From PALSA-612 sp963765295 (GTDB lineage Bacteria; Actinomycetota; Thermoleophilia; Gaiellales; Gaiellaceae): DNA of 64,000 nt. How positions within the stretch are numbered: position 1 is the first letter of the stretch; every line of letters starts with the position of its first letter. The notes under the pieces were generated by a model. The model was given only the letters and a program-made list of their open reading frames with translations, ran no database searches and was not told the DNA's origin. Below are positions 50,982 to 59,532 of the stretch, in pieces. A program made the translations under genes and the position numbers. The stretch covers positions 558,001-622,000 of the forward strand of contig CAVXVO010000005.1 in the NCBI GenBank assembly GCA_963765295.1, given 5' to 3'.

Positions 50982-52793
50982 GTGGTCGGCGTCGCCTGGG
51001 CGCTCGCCTGGAGCACGAACGGCAGCATCGACGCCGGCGACTGGCTTCCCTACGCGCTCGTCGTCGCCGTCGTCCTCGCCGTGACGCTCGTCGCCGGCAT
51101 CGCGCTCGTGCCGGAGCGCGTGCCGCTCCTCGCCGCCGCGCTTCTCGCCGGGTTCGGCCTCTGGACAGCGGTGTCGATCGCCTGGAGCCCGCTCCCGTCG
51201 CTCGCGCGGGACGACGCGCTCCTCTGCCTCTTCTACGCGGGCGCGTTCCTGACGCCGCTCCTGACCCTGCGGACGCAGGCCGACCGCCTGCTCGCGGCGA
51301 CGCTGACGATTCTCGCGCTCGGGCTCCTCGCCGTCGTGACGCTCTTCGAGGTGCGCGGCGCGTCGGTTCCGGGCGACGTGTACACCGAGTCCCGCCTCGA
51401 CTTCCCGGTCTCGTACTGGAACGGGGCCGCGGCGCTCTTCCTCGTCGGCGCCTGGCCCGCGATCGCGCTTTCGGCCGACCGGCGGCTCGGGGTCGCGTTC
51501 CGCGCGCTGTCCCTCGCCGGCGCGACGGCAATGGTCACCTGCTGGCTGCAGACGGGGAGCAAGGGCGGAGCCGTCGCGCTCGCCGTCTCGGGGATCGTCT
51601 TCCTCGCGGTGACGCGGGAGCGGCTGCGCGCGCTCGTGCCCACCGCGATCGTCGCCGTCCTCGCCGCCCTCGGAGTGGGCGCGCTGACTGCGCCCTATCG
51701 GGCGTCCGCGGCCGGGCTCCTGGGCGCGATCCACCACGCCGGGGACGTCGGGCTCCTGCTCACGCTCGCCGGACTCTCCTTCGGCGTCATCTACGTCGTC
51801 GTGGACAGGTCCGTCTCCCTGCCCCGCTCGCTCGTGCCGCGAGTCAACAAGGCGCTTGCCGTGCTCCTCGCCGTCTGCGCGCTCGGCGCCGTGGTCAGCT
51901 TCTTCGTCGCGGTCGACCATCCGATCGGATTCGTCCAGGCACGGTGGGCGTCGTTCAAGCACCTACCCGCGCACGAGACGGCGTCGACCCACTTCGGCTC
52001 GATCGGGTCGAGCCGCTACGACTACTGGCGGGTGGCGCTGCTCGAGTTCGACCGGCATCCGCTGATCGGCACGGGCGGCCACGGCTGGCCGGCCGCCTAC
52101 CTCAGGTACGGCAGGACGATCGAGCAGCCCGAGCGGTCGCACTCGGTGGAGCTCGACGCGCTCAGCGAGACGGGGATCGTCGGCTTCCTCCTGCTGGTGG
52201 GCGCGGGCGCGCTCGGCCTCGCCGCCGTCGCGCGCGGCCGGGGAGCGCCGCTGCTGCCCGCGGCCCTGTTCGCGTCGGGTGTCTACCTGGCCGTCCACAC
52301 CTCCATCGACTGGGTCTGGTCGATCCCGTCAGTCGGCCTCGCCGGACTCGTTCTCGTCGGTGTGGGCGCGTCGCGCGGAACGCGCCCGCTCATGGCCACG
52401 CGTACCGCGCTCGCCGCCGCAGGGGCGGTCGCCGCCGTCGCGCTGCTCGGCTTCGCCCCCCCGTGGCTCTCGGCCCGGTTCACGGACCGCGCGTACGGTC
52501 AGAGCACGTCGGCACGCTCGGACAGCCTCTCCTGGGCCGAGGCGCTCGATCCGCTGTCCGTCGACCCGCTGCTCGCCCAGGCGGCTCTCGCCCCGTCTCC
52601 CGACGACATCCCGCCGCTGCGAACTGCGGTCCGCCTGCAGCCGGGCGACTCCGAGGTGCACTACCTGCTCGGCATGGCGTACCTGAACGCGCACCGTCTG
52701 GCCGCCGCACGCGGTCAGCTCGAGCTCGCGCTTCGCCTCTCCCCGAAGGACGCCGGGATCCGCGACGCCCTGCGCCGCGTCCGAGAGTCGTAG
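50982..52793 (+). CDS. O-antigen ligase / Wzy-type polymerase with TPR-like tail
   Basis: A 603-residue multi-pass membrane protein with about 12 helices. A large loop near residues 320-380 carries the O-antigen ligase signature region (YDYWRVALLEFDRHPLIGTG), followed by PERSHSVELDALSETGIVGF, as in the Wzy_C family. After the last helix, about 535-603 form two TPR-like units (PLRTAVRLQPGDSEVHYLLG, MAYLNAHRLAAARGQLELAL). The first conventional in-frame start is GTG 50982, yet the first helix seems to begin about 10 residues before it with no ATG/GTG/TTG in frame; a 5' error or rare start is possible. Confidence 0.85.
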   Translation: MVGVAWALAWSTNGSIDAGDWLPYALVVAVVLAVTLVAGIALVPERVPLLAAALLAGFGLWTAVSIAWSPLPSLARDDALLCLFYAGAFLTPLLTLRTQADRLLAATLTILALGLLAVVTLFEVRGASVPGDVYTESRLDFPVSYWNGAAALFLVGAWPAIALSADRRLGVAFRALSLAGATAMVTCWLQTGSKGGAVALAVSGIVFLAVTRERLRALVPTAIVAVLAALGVGALTAPYRASAAGLLGAIHHAGDVGLLLTLAGLSFGVIYVVVDRSVSLPRSLVPRVNKALAVLLAVCALGAVVSFFVAVDHPIGFVQARWASFKHLPAHETASTHFGSIGSSRYDYWRVALLEFDRHPLIGTGGHGWPAAYLRYGRTIEQPERSHSVELDALSETGIVGFLLLVGAGALGLAAVARGRGAPLLPAALFASGVYLAVHTSIDWVWSIPSVGLAGLVLVGVGASRGTRPLMATRTALAAAGAVAAVALLGFAPPWLSARFTDRAYGQSTSARSDSLSWAEALDPLSVDPLLAQAALAPSPDDIPPLRTAVRLQPGDSEVHYLLGMAYLNAHRLAAARGQLELALRLSPKDAGIRDALRRVRES

Positions 52794-52817
52794 TTCGGAG
52801 ATAGAATCGCCCCTGCG

Positions 52818-53240
52818 GTGTCGTACCGGAAGGCGACGATCCGGCCCTACCGGGCCGAGGACGAGAGCCTCCTCTTCAGCCTCGCGCGCGAGGCGTTCGG
52901 GGCGCTGGAGACGTGGAGCGACCGCGCGACGCTGACCGGCCTCGAGCAGGACACCGTCTTCGTCGCCGACCTCGACGGTCAGCATGCGGGCTACGTGGCG
53001 CTCACCCGCCGCGGAGACGCCGTCAGGATCGAGCAGCTTCTCGTCAGCCCGCGCCACGAGCACGAGGGAATCGGCCGCCAGCTCGTCGACTACGCCGAGG
53101 GCTTCGCGATCTCCGAAGGCGCGGTCCGTCTGGAGATCGTCGTCGAGCCGGACAATCGCCGCGCCCACGACTTCTACGCCCGCCGAAGCTTCGTGCGGGC
53201 GGACGACGACGTGCTCGAGCTGCCGCTGCCGCAGCGCTGA
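52818..53240 (+). CDS. GNAT-family N-acetyltransferase
   Basis: A 140-residue acetyltransferase. Acetyl-CoA-binding motif A is visible as VSPRHEHEGIGRQLVDYAEG (about 77-96), after IEQLLVS, and motif B as LEIVVEPDNRRAHDFYARR near 110. It begins at a GTG. It follows the ligase gene by 24 bp, so it may be part of the glycan transcript (sugar acetylation) or independent. Acceptor not predictable. Confidence 0.85.
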   Translation: MSYRKATIRPYRAEDESLLFSLAREAFGALETWSDRATLTGLEQDTVFVADLDGQHAGYVALTRRGDAVRIEQLLVSPRHEHEGIGRQLVDYAEGFAISEGAVRLEIVVEPDNRRAHDFYARRSFVRADDDVLELPLPQR

Positions 53241-53272
53241 TCTTCCGGCAGGGCGGGTAGGCTCACGAGCCG

Positions 53273-54835
53273 ATGGGCGTGCTGGCGACGCAGGTCGAGC
53301 GGGAGTCCGACGCGTTCGCCGCCCGGCGGGCGCGAATGGAGAGCCTCGTCGCCGAGTTGCGCGAACGCACGGCGCTGGTGGCCCGCGGCGGCGGTGAGAA
53401 GGCACTCGAGCGCCACCGCTCGCGCGGCAAGCTGACCGCCCGGGAGCGGATCGACCGGCTGGTCGATCCGGGAGCGGCATTCCTCGAGCTCTCCGCCCTG
53501 GCGGCCTGGGACGTCTACGACGGCGACGCGCCCGGCGCGGGCATCGTCACCGGGATCGGCGTCGTCGAGGGTCAGGAGTGCGTGCTCGTCGCCAACGACG
53601 CGACGGTCAAGGGCGGCACCTACTTCCCGCTCACCGTCAAGAAGCACCTGCGCGCACAGGAGATCGCGGAGCAGAACCGGCTCCCCTGCATCTACCTCGT
53701 CGACTCGGGCGGCGCCTTCCTGCCGCTCCAGGCCGAGGTCTTCCCGGACCGCGACCACTTCGGGCGGATCTTCTACAACCAGGCGCGGCTCTCGGCGCAG
53801 GGCGTGCCGCAGATCGCGTGTGTGATGGGCTCCTGCACGGCCGGCGGCGCGTACGTGCCGGCCATGTCCGACGAGACGGTGATCGTCAAGGGCACGGGGA
53901 CGATCTTCATCGGCGGCCCGCCGCTCGTGAAGGCCGCCACCGGCCAGGACGTGACGGCTGAGGAGCTGGGCGGCGCCGACGTCCACACGCGGCAGTCGGG
54001 CGTGGCCGACCACTACGCGACGTCGGACGAGCACGCGCTCGCGATCTGCCGCGAGATCGTTCGCAACCTCGACCGCCGCCCGCCCGACCCGCCCTTCGAC
54101 GTCGCCGAGCCCGAGGAACCCGCCGTCGACCCGTCCGACCTCTACGGGCTCGTCCCGGAGGACTTCCGCCACCAGGTCGACCCGCGCGAGATCGTCGCGC
54201 GGCTCGTCGACGGCAGCCGCTTCCACGAGTTCAAGGCGCTGTACGGCGAGACGCTCGTCTGCGGCTTCGCCCGGATCGAGGGTTATCCCGTCGGCATCCT
54301 CGCGAACAACGGCGTCCTCTTCGCCGAGTCGGCGCAGAAGGGCGCGCACTTCGTCGAGCTCGCGTGCAAGCGGCGGATCCCGCTCGTCTTCCTCCAGAAC
54401 ATCACGGGGTTCATGGTCGGCAAGGAGTACGAGGCGGGCGGGATCGCGCGCGACGGAGCCAAGCTGGTCATGGCCGTCGCCTGCGCCGACGTGCCGAAGT
54501 TCACCGTCGTCACCGGCGGCTCGTTCGGCGCGGGCAACTACGGCATGTGCGGCCGCGCGTACGGCCCCCGGCAGCTGTGGATGTGGCCGAACTCGCGGAT
54601 CTCGGTCATGGGCGGCGAGCAGGCGGCGACCGTGCTGACGATGGTGGGCGACGCCGACCCCGAGGAGATCCGCTCGAAGTACGAGGCGGAAGGGAACCCC
54701 TACTACTCGACGGCGCGCCTCTGGGACGACGGCATCCTCGACCCGCTCGACACCAGGCGGGTGCTCGCGCTCGGGATCTCGGCGGCGCTGAACGCACCGA
54801 TACCCGAGACGACTTTCGGCGTCTTCAGGATGTAG
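53273..54835 (+). CDS. Acyl-CoA carboxylase carboxyltransferase (beta) subunit
   Basis: A 520-residue biotin-dependent carboxyltransferase with the two crotonase-like halves. RSRGKLTARERIDRLVDPG at the N-terminus, VANDATVKGGTYFPLTVKKH near 105, VDSGGAFLPLQAEVFPDR and the C-half NITGFMVGKEYEAGGIARDG (near 373) with GSFGAGNYGMCGRAYGP mark it. It matches methylcrotonyl-CoA carboxylase beta (LiuB/MccB-like) better than propionyl-CoA carboxylase. With the biotin carboxylase at 56628 it likely carboxylates 3-methylcrotonyl-CoA in leucine degradation. Confidence 0.93.
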   Translation: MGVLATQVERESDAFAARRARMESLVAELRERTALVARGGGEKALERHRSRGKLTARERIDRLVDPGAAFLELSALAAWDVYDGDAPGAGIVTGIGVVEGQECVLVANDATVKGGTYFPLTVKKHLRAQEIAEQNRLPCIYLVDSGGAFLPLQAEVFPDRDHFGRIFYNQARLSAQGVPQIACVMGSCTAGGAYVPAMSDETVIVKGTGTIFIGGPPLVKAATGQDVTAEELGGADVHTRQSGVADHYATSDEHALAICREIVRNLDRRPPDPPFDVAEPEEPAVDPSDLYGLVPEDFRHQVDPREIVARLVDGSRFHEFKALYGETLVCGFARIEGYPVGILANNGVLFAESAQKGAHFVELACKRRIPLVFLQNITGFMVGKEYEAGGIARDGAKLVMAVACADVPKFTVVTGGSFGAGNYGMCGRAYGPRQLWMWPNSRISVMGGEQAATVLTMVGDADPEEIRSKYEAEGNPYYSTARLWDDGILDPLDTRRVLALGISAALNAPIPETTFGVFRM

Positions 54836-54842
54836 GGGCTCA

Positions 54843-54860
54843 CGGGAGGTCGAGCTCCCG
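54843..54860 (+). terminator. Short hairpin after carboxyltransferase gene
   Basis: A 6-bp CGGGAG/CTCCCG stem starts 7 bp after the stop codon at 54835. It lacks a U-tract and is weak, but the gene ends here and a separate promoter region follows. Confidence 0.35.
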
Positions 54861-54962
54861 AACGTCAAGCGCCAGCGTGAGGAGCCCGATCCGCTCGTGG
54901 CAGGCGCCGTCTGGGGGCGTCTCTAGGATCGATGACGTGCCACGACCGAGGGAGGATCCATC

Positions 54963-55616
54963 GTGAGAGTCCTGAGAGCTCTGCGCCCCACGCCTGCGAC
55001 GGTGCTCGCGACGATCGCTCTTCTCGTCGCGCTCGCCGGGACGGGCTACGCGGCGACCAGTCTGCCGGCGAACAGTGTCGGCAACAGCCAGCTGCAACCC
55101 AACGCCGTCACCTCGTCGAAGGTGAAGGACCGCTCGCTGCTCAAGGCCGACTTCGCGTTCGGCCAGATCCCGTCCGGGCCGAGAGGCCCGAGAGGCCCGA
55201 GAGGCCCGGCCGGATCGCCCGGCCCACCGGGCGCTGCAGGAGCGAAGGGCACGACCGGCCCGGCTGGGCCGTCCGGAACCGCCGCGACCAAGTGGGTGCT
55301 CGTCGGCCGCGACGGGAACGTCGTCGCCGGAACCGCGGGTGTCGTGGTCGTCCAGAGCAGCGTCGGCCAGTACTACGTCAACTTCGGCGGCGCCGTGACG
55401 GGCCATGCAATCTCGGTGACGCCTGCATTCCGGAATGCCGACCTGACGAGCCGCGGGACGGCGGTCGCGGCGATCTGCGGATCCACGGGAGCATCGCCGC
55501 CGCCCGACACGGTCGCGTGCACGTTGAACAACAACACGAGCACGGTGTTCGTGGTCACGTTCGACGTCAACAACAACTTCCCGGAGAGCCACGCGTTCTA
55601 CATCGCGGTCCTCTAG
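54963..55616 (+). CDS. Secreted collagen-like protein
   Basis: A 217-residue protein with a signal peptide (ATVLATIALLVALAGTGYAA). The middle (about 72-107) is a collagen-type Gly-X-Y run: GPRGPRGPRGPAGSPGPPGA, then AGAKGTTGPAGPSG, 12 triplets. The C-terminal domain of about 110 residues is beta-rich, with two cysteines (AAICGST and VACTLNN) and a terminal strand (ESHAFYIAVL), resembling C-terminal trimerisation heads of bacterial collagens. Probably a surface-exposed trimer. Confidence 0.88.
   Translation: MRVLRALRPTPATVLATIALLVALAGTGYAATSLPANSVGNSQLQPNAVTSSKVKDRSLLKADFAFGQIPSGPRGPRGPRGPAGSPGPPGAAGAKGTTGPAGPSGTAATKWVLVGRDGNVVAGTAGVVVVQSSVGQYYVNFGGAVTGHAISVTPAFRNADLTSRGTAVAAICGSTGASPPPDTVACTLNNNTSTVFVVTFDVNNNFPESHAFYIAVL
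55181..55207 (+). repeat. Three tandem 9-bp repeats encoding Gly-Pro-Arg
   Basis: GAGAGGCCC occurs three times in a row inside the collagen-like gene, encoding the GPR triplets. Such perfect repeats can change copy number by slippage and would alter the length of the collagen stalk. Confidence 0.85.
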
Positions 55617-55627
55617 ATGTGATCTGG

Positions 55628-55662
55628 CGCTGCGGGGTGCTCGCCTCCTGCACCCCGCAGCG
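55628..55662 (+). terminator. Strong hairpin after collagen-like gene
   Basis: A perfect 13-bp stem (CGCTGCGGGGTGC / GCACCCCGCAGCG) with a 9-base loop starts 11 bp after the stop. No U-run follows, but stem strength and location support a terminator. Confidence 0.7.
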
Positions 55663-55687
55663 TCGGACGAGGCGGTAGGTTCCCGCC

Positions 55688-55831
55688 ATGCACACGCTCG
55701 AGTTGACCGCGGAAGAGCTTCGCCTCGTCCACGCCGCCCTCAAGTCCTATCTCGACGACTTCGGGCACGACGAGGCGGACGTCCTGCGCGACATCAAGGC
55801 GCTGCTCGCCAAGCTCCCGGCCGAGGACTGA
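55688..55831 (+). CDS. Small conserved hypothetical protein (47 aa)
   Basis: An ATG at 55688 opens a 47-residue frame: HTLELTAEELRLVHAALKSY, then LDDFGHDEADVLRDIKALLA and KLPAED. It is an amphipathic, acidic two-helix protein with no membrane segment. It lies 7 bp before the enoyl-CoA hydratase start, so it is probably its co-transcribed partner. Such short all-helical proteins are common next to degradation genes in Thermoleophilia; function unknown. Confidence 0.7.
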   Translation: MHTLELTAEELRLVHAALKSYLDDFGHDEADVLRDIKALLAKLPAED

Positions 55832-55837
55832 CGCACG

Positions 55838-56599
55838 ATGACTGCGGACGGCCCACTCCGCGTCGAGCGCGACGGGCCGCTCCTGCGCATCACGCTCGCG
55901 CGTCCCGACCGGCGGAACGCCCTCGACGCCGAACTGATCGCCGCCCTGACGGCGGCGTTCGCGGACGTCGGCGACGCGCGCGCGGTCGTTCTCGCCGGTG
56001 ACGGCGACAGCTTCTGCGCGGGCGCCGACATCGAGTGGATGCGGGCGGCTGCAGGGCTCTCCTACGAGGAGAACGTCGCCGACTCGACGCGCCTGCGACG
56101 GATGTACGAGGCGGTCGACCGCTGCGCGGCCCCCGTCGTCGCGCCCGTGCAGCGGTACGTCCTCGGCGGCGGCGTCGGCCTCGTCTGCTGCGCCGACGCG
56201 GTCGTCGCGGCCGAGGACGCCGTGTTCGCGTTCTCCGAGGTCAAGCTCGGCATCCTCCCGGCGGTGATCTCACCGTTCGCGCTGGCGCGGATCGGGCCCG
56301 GCGCGGCGCGGCGCTACTTCGTCACGGGGGAGCGATTCGACGCGCAGACGGCGCTCCGCATCGGCCTCGTGCACGAGGTGGTGCCGGCCGGCGAGTTCGA
56401 GGCGGCCGTCGACCGGATCGTCGCCGAGATCCTCTCCGCCGGCCCCGAGGCGGCCCGCCACGCGAAGCGCCTCGTGCTCGACGCACCGCTCGACGGACTC
56501 GAGACCGCCCGCCGGATCGCCGAGCGCCGCACGAGCGACGAGGGGCAGGAAGGGCTTCACGCCTTCCTCGAGCGCCGCCCGCCCGGCTGGATCTCCTGA
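55838..56599 (+). CDS. Enoyl-CoA hydratase/isomerase family protein (methylglutaconyl-CoA-hydratase-like)
   Basis: A 253-residue crotonase-fold enzyme. DSFCAGADIEWMRAAAGLSY (about 60-77) has the oxyanion-hole region and VLGGGVGLVCCADAVVA (about 108) the second. Catalytic acidic positions fall around FSEVKLGILPAVISPFA. The best match by context is LiuC, hydrating 3-methylglutaconyl-CoA, since the gene lies between the two carboxylase subunit genes. Its general enoyl-CoA hydratase role in fatty-acid oxidation cannot be excluded. Confidence 0.9.
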   Translation: MTADGPLRVERDGPLLRITLARPDRRNALDAELIAALTAAFADVGDARAVVLAGDGDSFCAGADIEWMRAAAGLSYEENVADSTRLRRMYEAVDRCAAPVVAPVQRYVLGGGVGLVCCADAVVAAEDAVFAFSEVKLGILPAVISPFALARIGPGAARRYFVTGERFDAQTALRIGLVHEVVPAGEFEAAVDRIVAEILSAGPEAARHAKRLVLDAPLDGLETARRIAERRTSDEGQEGLHAFLERRPPGWIS

Positions 56600-56627
56600 T
56601 CAGCAGCGGGCCTGCGTCCCGATCCGC

Positions 56628-58254
56628 ATGATTCGGGGCATGGGGATCGACAAGCTGCTCGTCGCCAACCGCGGCGAGATCGCCGTCCGGATCTTCCGGA
56701 CGTGCCGGAAGCTCGGGATCGGGACGGTCGCGGTCGTCGCGCCCGACGACGCCGGTGCGCTGCACGCCCGCTCCGCGGACGCGACGGTCGAGATCGCGAG
56801 CTACCTCGATCCCGCCGAGCACGTCCGGGCCGCTCGCGAGGTCGGTGCACAGGCCGTGCATCCCGGCTACGGCTTCCTCGCCGAGAGCCCCGAGTTCGCC
56901 GAGGCGGTCGAGGCGGCCGGGCTCGCGTTCGTCGGCCCGACCGCGGACGCCCTGCGGCGCGGCGGCGACAAGCTCGCCGCGAAGGAGATCGCACGCAGCG
57001 TCGGCGTGCCCGTCGTCGAGCAAGGCGACCCGGCCGAGATCGGGTTCCCGCTCGTGATCAAGGCCGCCGCAGGCGGAGGCGGCCGCGGGATGCGGGTCGT
57101 CCGGGACCCGGCAGAGCTCGACGAGGCGCTGGCCGCCGCGCGCCGCGAGGCGAAAGGGGCCTTCGGCGACGACCGGATCTTCTGCGAGCGCTACGTCGAG
57201 CGCCCTCGCCATGTCGAGATCCAGCTGCTCGCCGACGCGGCGGGCACGGTCGTCTCCCTCGGCGAACGCGAGTGCTCCGTGCAGCGGCGCCATCAGAAGT
57301 TGCTGGAGGAGTCGCCGTCGACCGCCCTCGACCCCGACCTGCGCAGGCGCATGAGCGAGGCGGCGATCGCATTCGCGCAGGCGATCGGCTACCGGAGCGC
57401 CGGCACCGCCGAGTTCATGCTGGACGGCCGCGATTTCTGGTTCCTGGAGCTGAACGGCCGCATCCAGGTCGAGCACCCGGTCACGGAGCTCGTGACCGGC
57501 GTCGACCTCGTAGCCGAGCAGCTCGCCATCGCCGCCGGCGGCACGATTCTCGACCGGTTCGAGGCGGACGGCCACGCGGTCGAAGTACGGCTCTACGCCG
57601 AGGATCCGCGCACGTTCCTGCCCCAGGCAGGTCGGATCGAGCGGCTACGGCTCCCGGAGAGCATCCGCGTCGACGCGGGCGTCGAGGAGGGCGACGAGAT
57701 CGGACTCGCCTACGACCCGATGATCGCGAAGCTGATCGCCCACGGGCGCACCCGCGACGAGGCGCTCGACCGCCTCGCGGCGGCGCTCGCGGAGACGGCC
57801 GTCGAAGGCGTGACGACCAACCTTCCCTTCCTGCGCTGGCTCGTCGGCCACCCCGGCCTCCGCGCCGGCGAGACGACGACCGGCTTCCTCGTCGAGCATC
57901 CGCCGCTCTCCGCACGACCCACCCGCGCTCGCGCAGCGACCCTGGCGCGGGCCGTTCCGGCTCAACCTCCCCCCTCCGCCCCCGGCCGCTCCGCCCGACG
58001 CGGACGCCGTCGAGCACGCCCTGCGCGCGCGCGGCTTCGAGAGCTCCGTCTCTGCGCCCATGCCCGGCACCGTGATCCGCGTGCTCGTGGCCGAAGGCGA
58101 CGAGGTCGCGGCGCGGCAGCCCCTGATCGTGCTCGAGGCAATGAAGATGGAGACACCGCTCGTTTCGCCGTACGAGGCGGTCGTGCGGCGCGTACACGTG
58201 CGCGAGGGCGACCGTGTCGCGGGCGGAGAGCTCCTGGTCGAGCTCGAGGAGTGA
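56628..58254 (+). pseudogene. Acyl-CoA carboxylase biotin carboxylase/BCCP (alpha) subunit, one frame break
   Basis: Joined, about 541 residues. The ATP-grasp biotin carboxylase domain begins IDKLLVANRGEIAVRIFRTC and has VIKAAAGGGGRGMRVVRDP, YRSAGTAEFMLDGRDFWFLE and GRIQVEHPVTELVTGVDLVA. The frame then changes near 57915: FLVEHPPLS continues as AQRPWRGPFRLNLPPPPPAA and reaches the biotinyl domain, whose lysine is in VLEAMKMETPLVSPYEAV. All parts are present and collinear, so a one-base error near 57915 is the simplest reading. Start is ATG 56628 or 56640. It pairs with the beta subunit at 53273. Confidence 0.9.
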
Positions 58255-58257
58255 GCT

Positions 58258-59190
58258 CTACACCGCTGCGGCGGCGAACGCCGCGCGCAACGCCTCGGCG
58301 GCCTCGGCCAGCGCGTCGTTCGCGCGGCCGATCACGCCGGGCATGCGGAAGAAGCCGTGGATCATGCCGTCGTAGCGAGTGAGCGTGACCGGGACGCCCG
58401 CTTCCTCGAGTCGCCGCGCGTACGCCTCGCCCTCGTCGCGGAGCGGGTCGAACTCGACCGTCATCACGAGCGCCGGCGCCGTGCCGGCCACGTCGGCCGC
58501 GCGAAGCGGCGACGCGTCGGGCTGGAAGCGGTCGCCGTCCGGAAGGTAGTGGTCCCAGAACCAGCGCATGCCGTCCGCGGTCAGGAAGTAGCCGTCGGCG
58601 AACTCGCGGTAGGTGGACGTGTCGAGGTCGGCGTCGCATACGGGATAGACGAGCAGCTGGAACGCGAGCGGCAGCCCTTCGTCGCGAGCGCGTCGTGCGC
58701 AGACGGCGGCCAGGTTCCCGCCTGCGCTGTCGCCGCCGACGGCCAGCGCTCCCGGCCGGCCGCCGATCTCCTCGGCGTGCTCCGCGATCCAGGTCGTCGC
58801 CGCCCAGGCGTCGTCGAGCGCCGCCGGGAAGCGGTGCTCGGGCGCGAGCCGGTAGTCGACCGAGCAGACGACGCAGCCGGAGAGCCGGGCGAGCGTCGCG
58901 CAGACCCCGTGGTGCGTGACGAGGCTGCCGAGCACCCAGCCGCCGCCGTGGAAGTACACGAGCACCGGCGCGGGCGCATCGCCGGGCCGGTAGATGCGTG
59001 TCGGAATCGCACCGGCCGGGCCGGGGATGTCGCGCTCCTCCCAGGGCACGTCGGCGAACGGCCCGAACACCGCCTCCGAGGCGGCATCTCCGGCGGCTCG
59101 GGCTTCCTCCGGCGGCAGCTCGCCGATGCCCGGCACGCCGAGCTCCTCGATCTGGTCGAGGAAGGCTCGGGCTTGCGGATCGAGCGCCAT
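58258..59190 (-). CDS. Alpha/beta hydrolase of the hormone-sensitive-lipase family
   Basis: A 310-residue esterase. The oxyanion HGGG motif is VLVYFHGGGWVLGS near residue 78, the nucleophile Ser is in GDSAGGNLAAVCAR near 155, and the Asp and His are in VEFDPLRDEGEAYA and GMIHGFFRMPGVI near 260-290. All catalytic residues are intact. Likely short-chain acyl ester hydrolysis. It is on the minus strand, converging on the carboxylase gene with 3 bp between stops, and precedes the SCP2 gene. Confidence 0.92.
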   Translation of the reverse strand: MALDPQARAFLDQIEELGVPGIGELPPEEARAAGDAASEAVFGPFADVPWEERDIPGPAGAIPTRIYRPGDAPAPVLVYFHGGGWVLGSLVTHHGVCATLARLSGCVVCSVDYRLAPEHRFPAALDDAWAATTWIAEHAEEIGGRPGALAVGGDSAGGNLAAVCARRARDEGLPLAFQLLVYPVCDADLDTSTYREFADGYFLTADGMRWFWDHYLPDGDRFQPDASPLRAADVAGTAPALVMTVEFDPLRDEGEAYARRLEEAGVPVTLTRYDGMIHGFFRMPGVIGRANDALAEAAEALRAAFAAAAV

Positions 59191-59499
59191 CTACCCGAGG
59201 ACGTCCTTGAGCTTGAGCGCGGCGTTGATGTCGCCCTTGACCTTGAGCTTCCCGGTCATGTACGCCGTGAGCGGGTTCTGGCGGCCGTCGAGGATGCGCT
59301 GGAACGTCTCCTCGGACGCCGAGACGGTGCAATCGCCGCCGCCGTCGCCTTCGGTGACCTCGACCTTCCCGTCGTCGATCTTGACCGTCCAGGTCCCGCT
59401 ACCGGCGATGTCGACGACGTAGCTTGCATCGACGCCGTCGGTGCGGCCGTTCGCGCGCGCCGGCAGCGACTCGAAGAACTCCCTCGCACTCTGGCTCAC
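59191..59499 (-). CDS. SCP2 sterol-binding domain protein
   Basis: A 102-residue stand-alone SCP2-fold protein. Strands ASYVVDIAGSGTWTVKI and VTEGDGGGDCTVSASEETFQ, followed by GRQNPLTAYMTGKLKVKGD and AALKLKDVLG, cover the whole fold. It probably binds acyl-CoA or hydrophobic ligands, in line with the neighbouring esterase and acyl-CoA enzymes. Its stop is directly adjacent to the esterase start on the same strand, so the two form an operon. Confidence 0.9.
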   Translation of the reverse strand: MSQSAREFFESLPARANGRTDGVDASYVVDIAGSGTWTVKIDDGKVEVTEGDGGGDCTVSASEETFQRILDGRQNPLTAYMTGKLKVKGDINAALKLKDVLG

Positions 59500-59532
59500 G
59501 CGCTCGCCCTCATTCCGGAAGCGGAGGCTATC

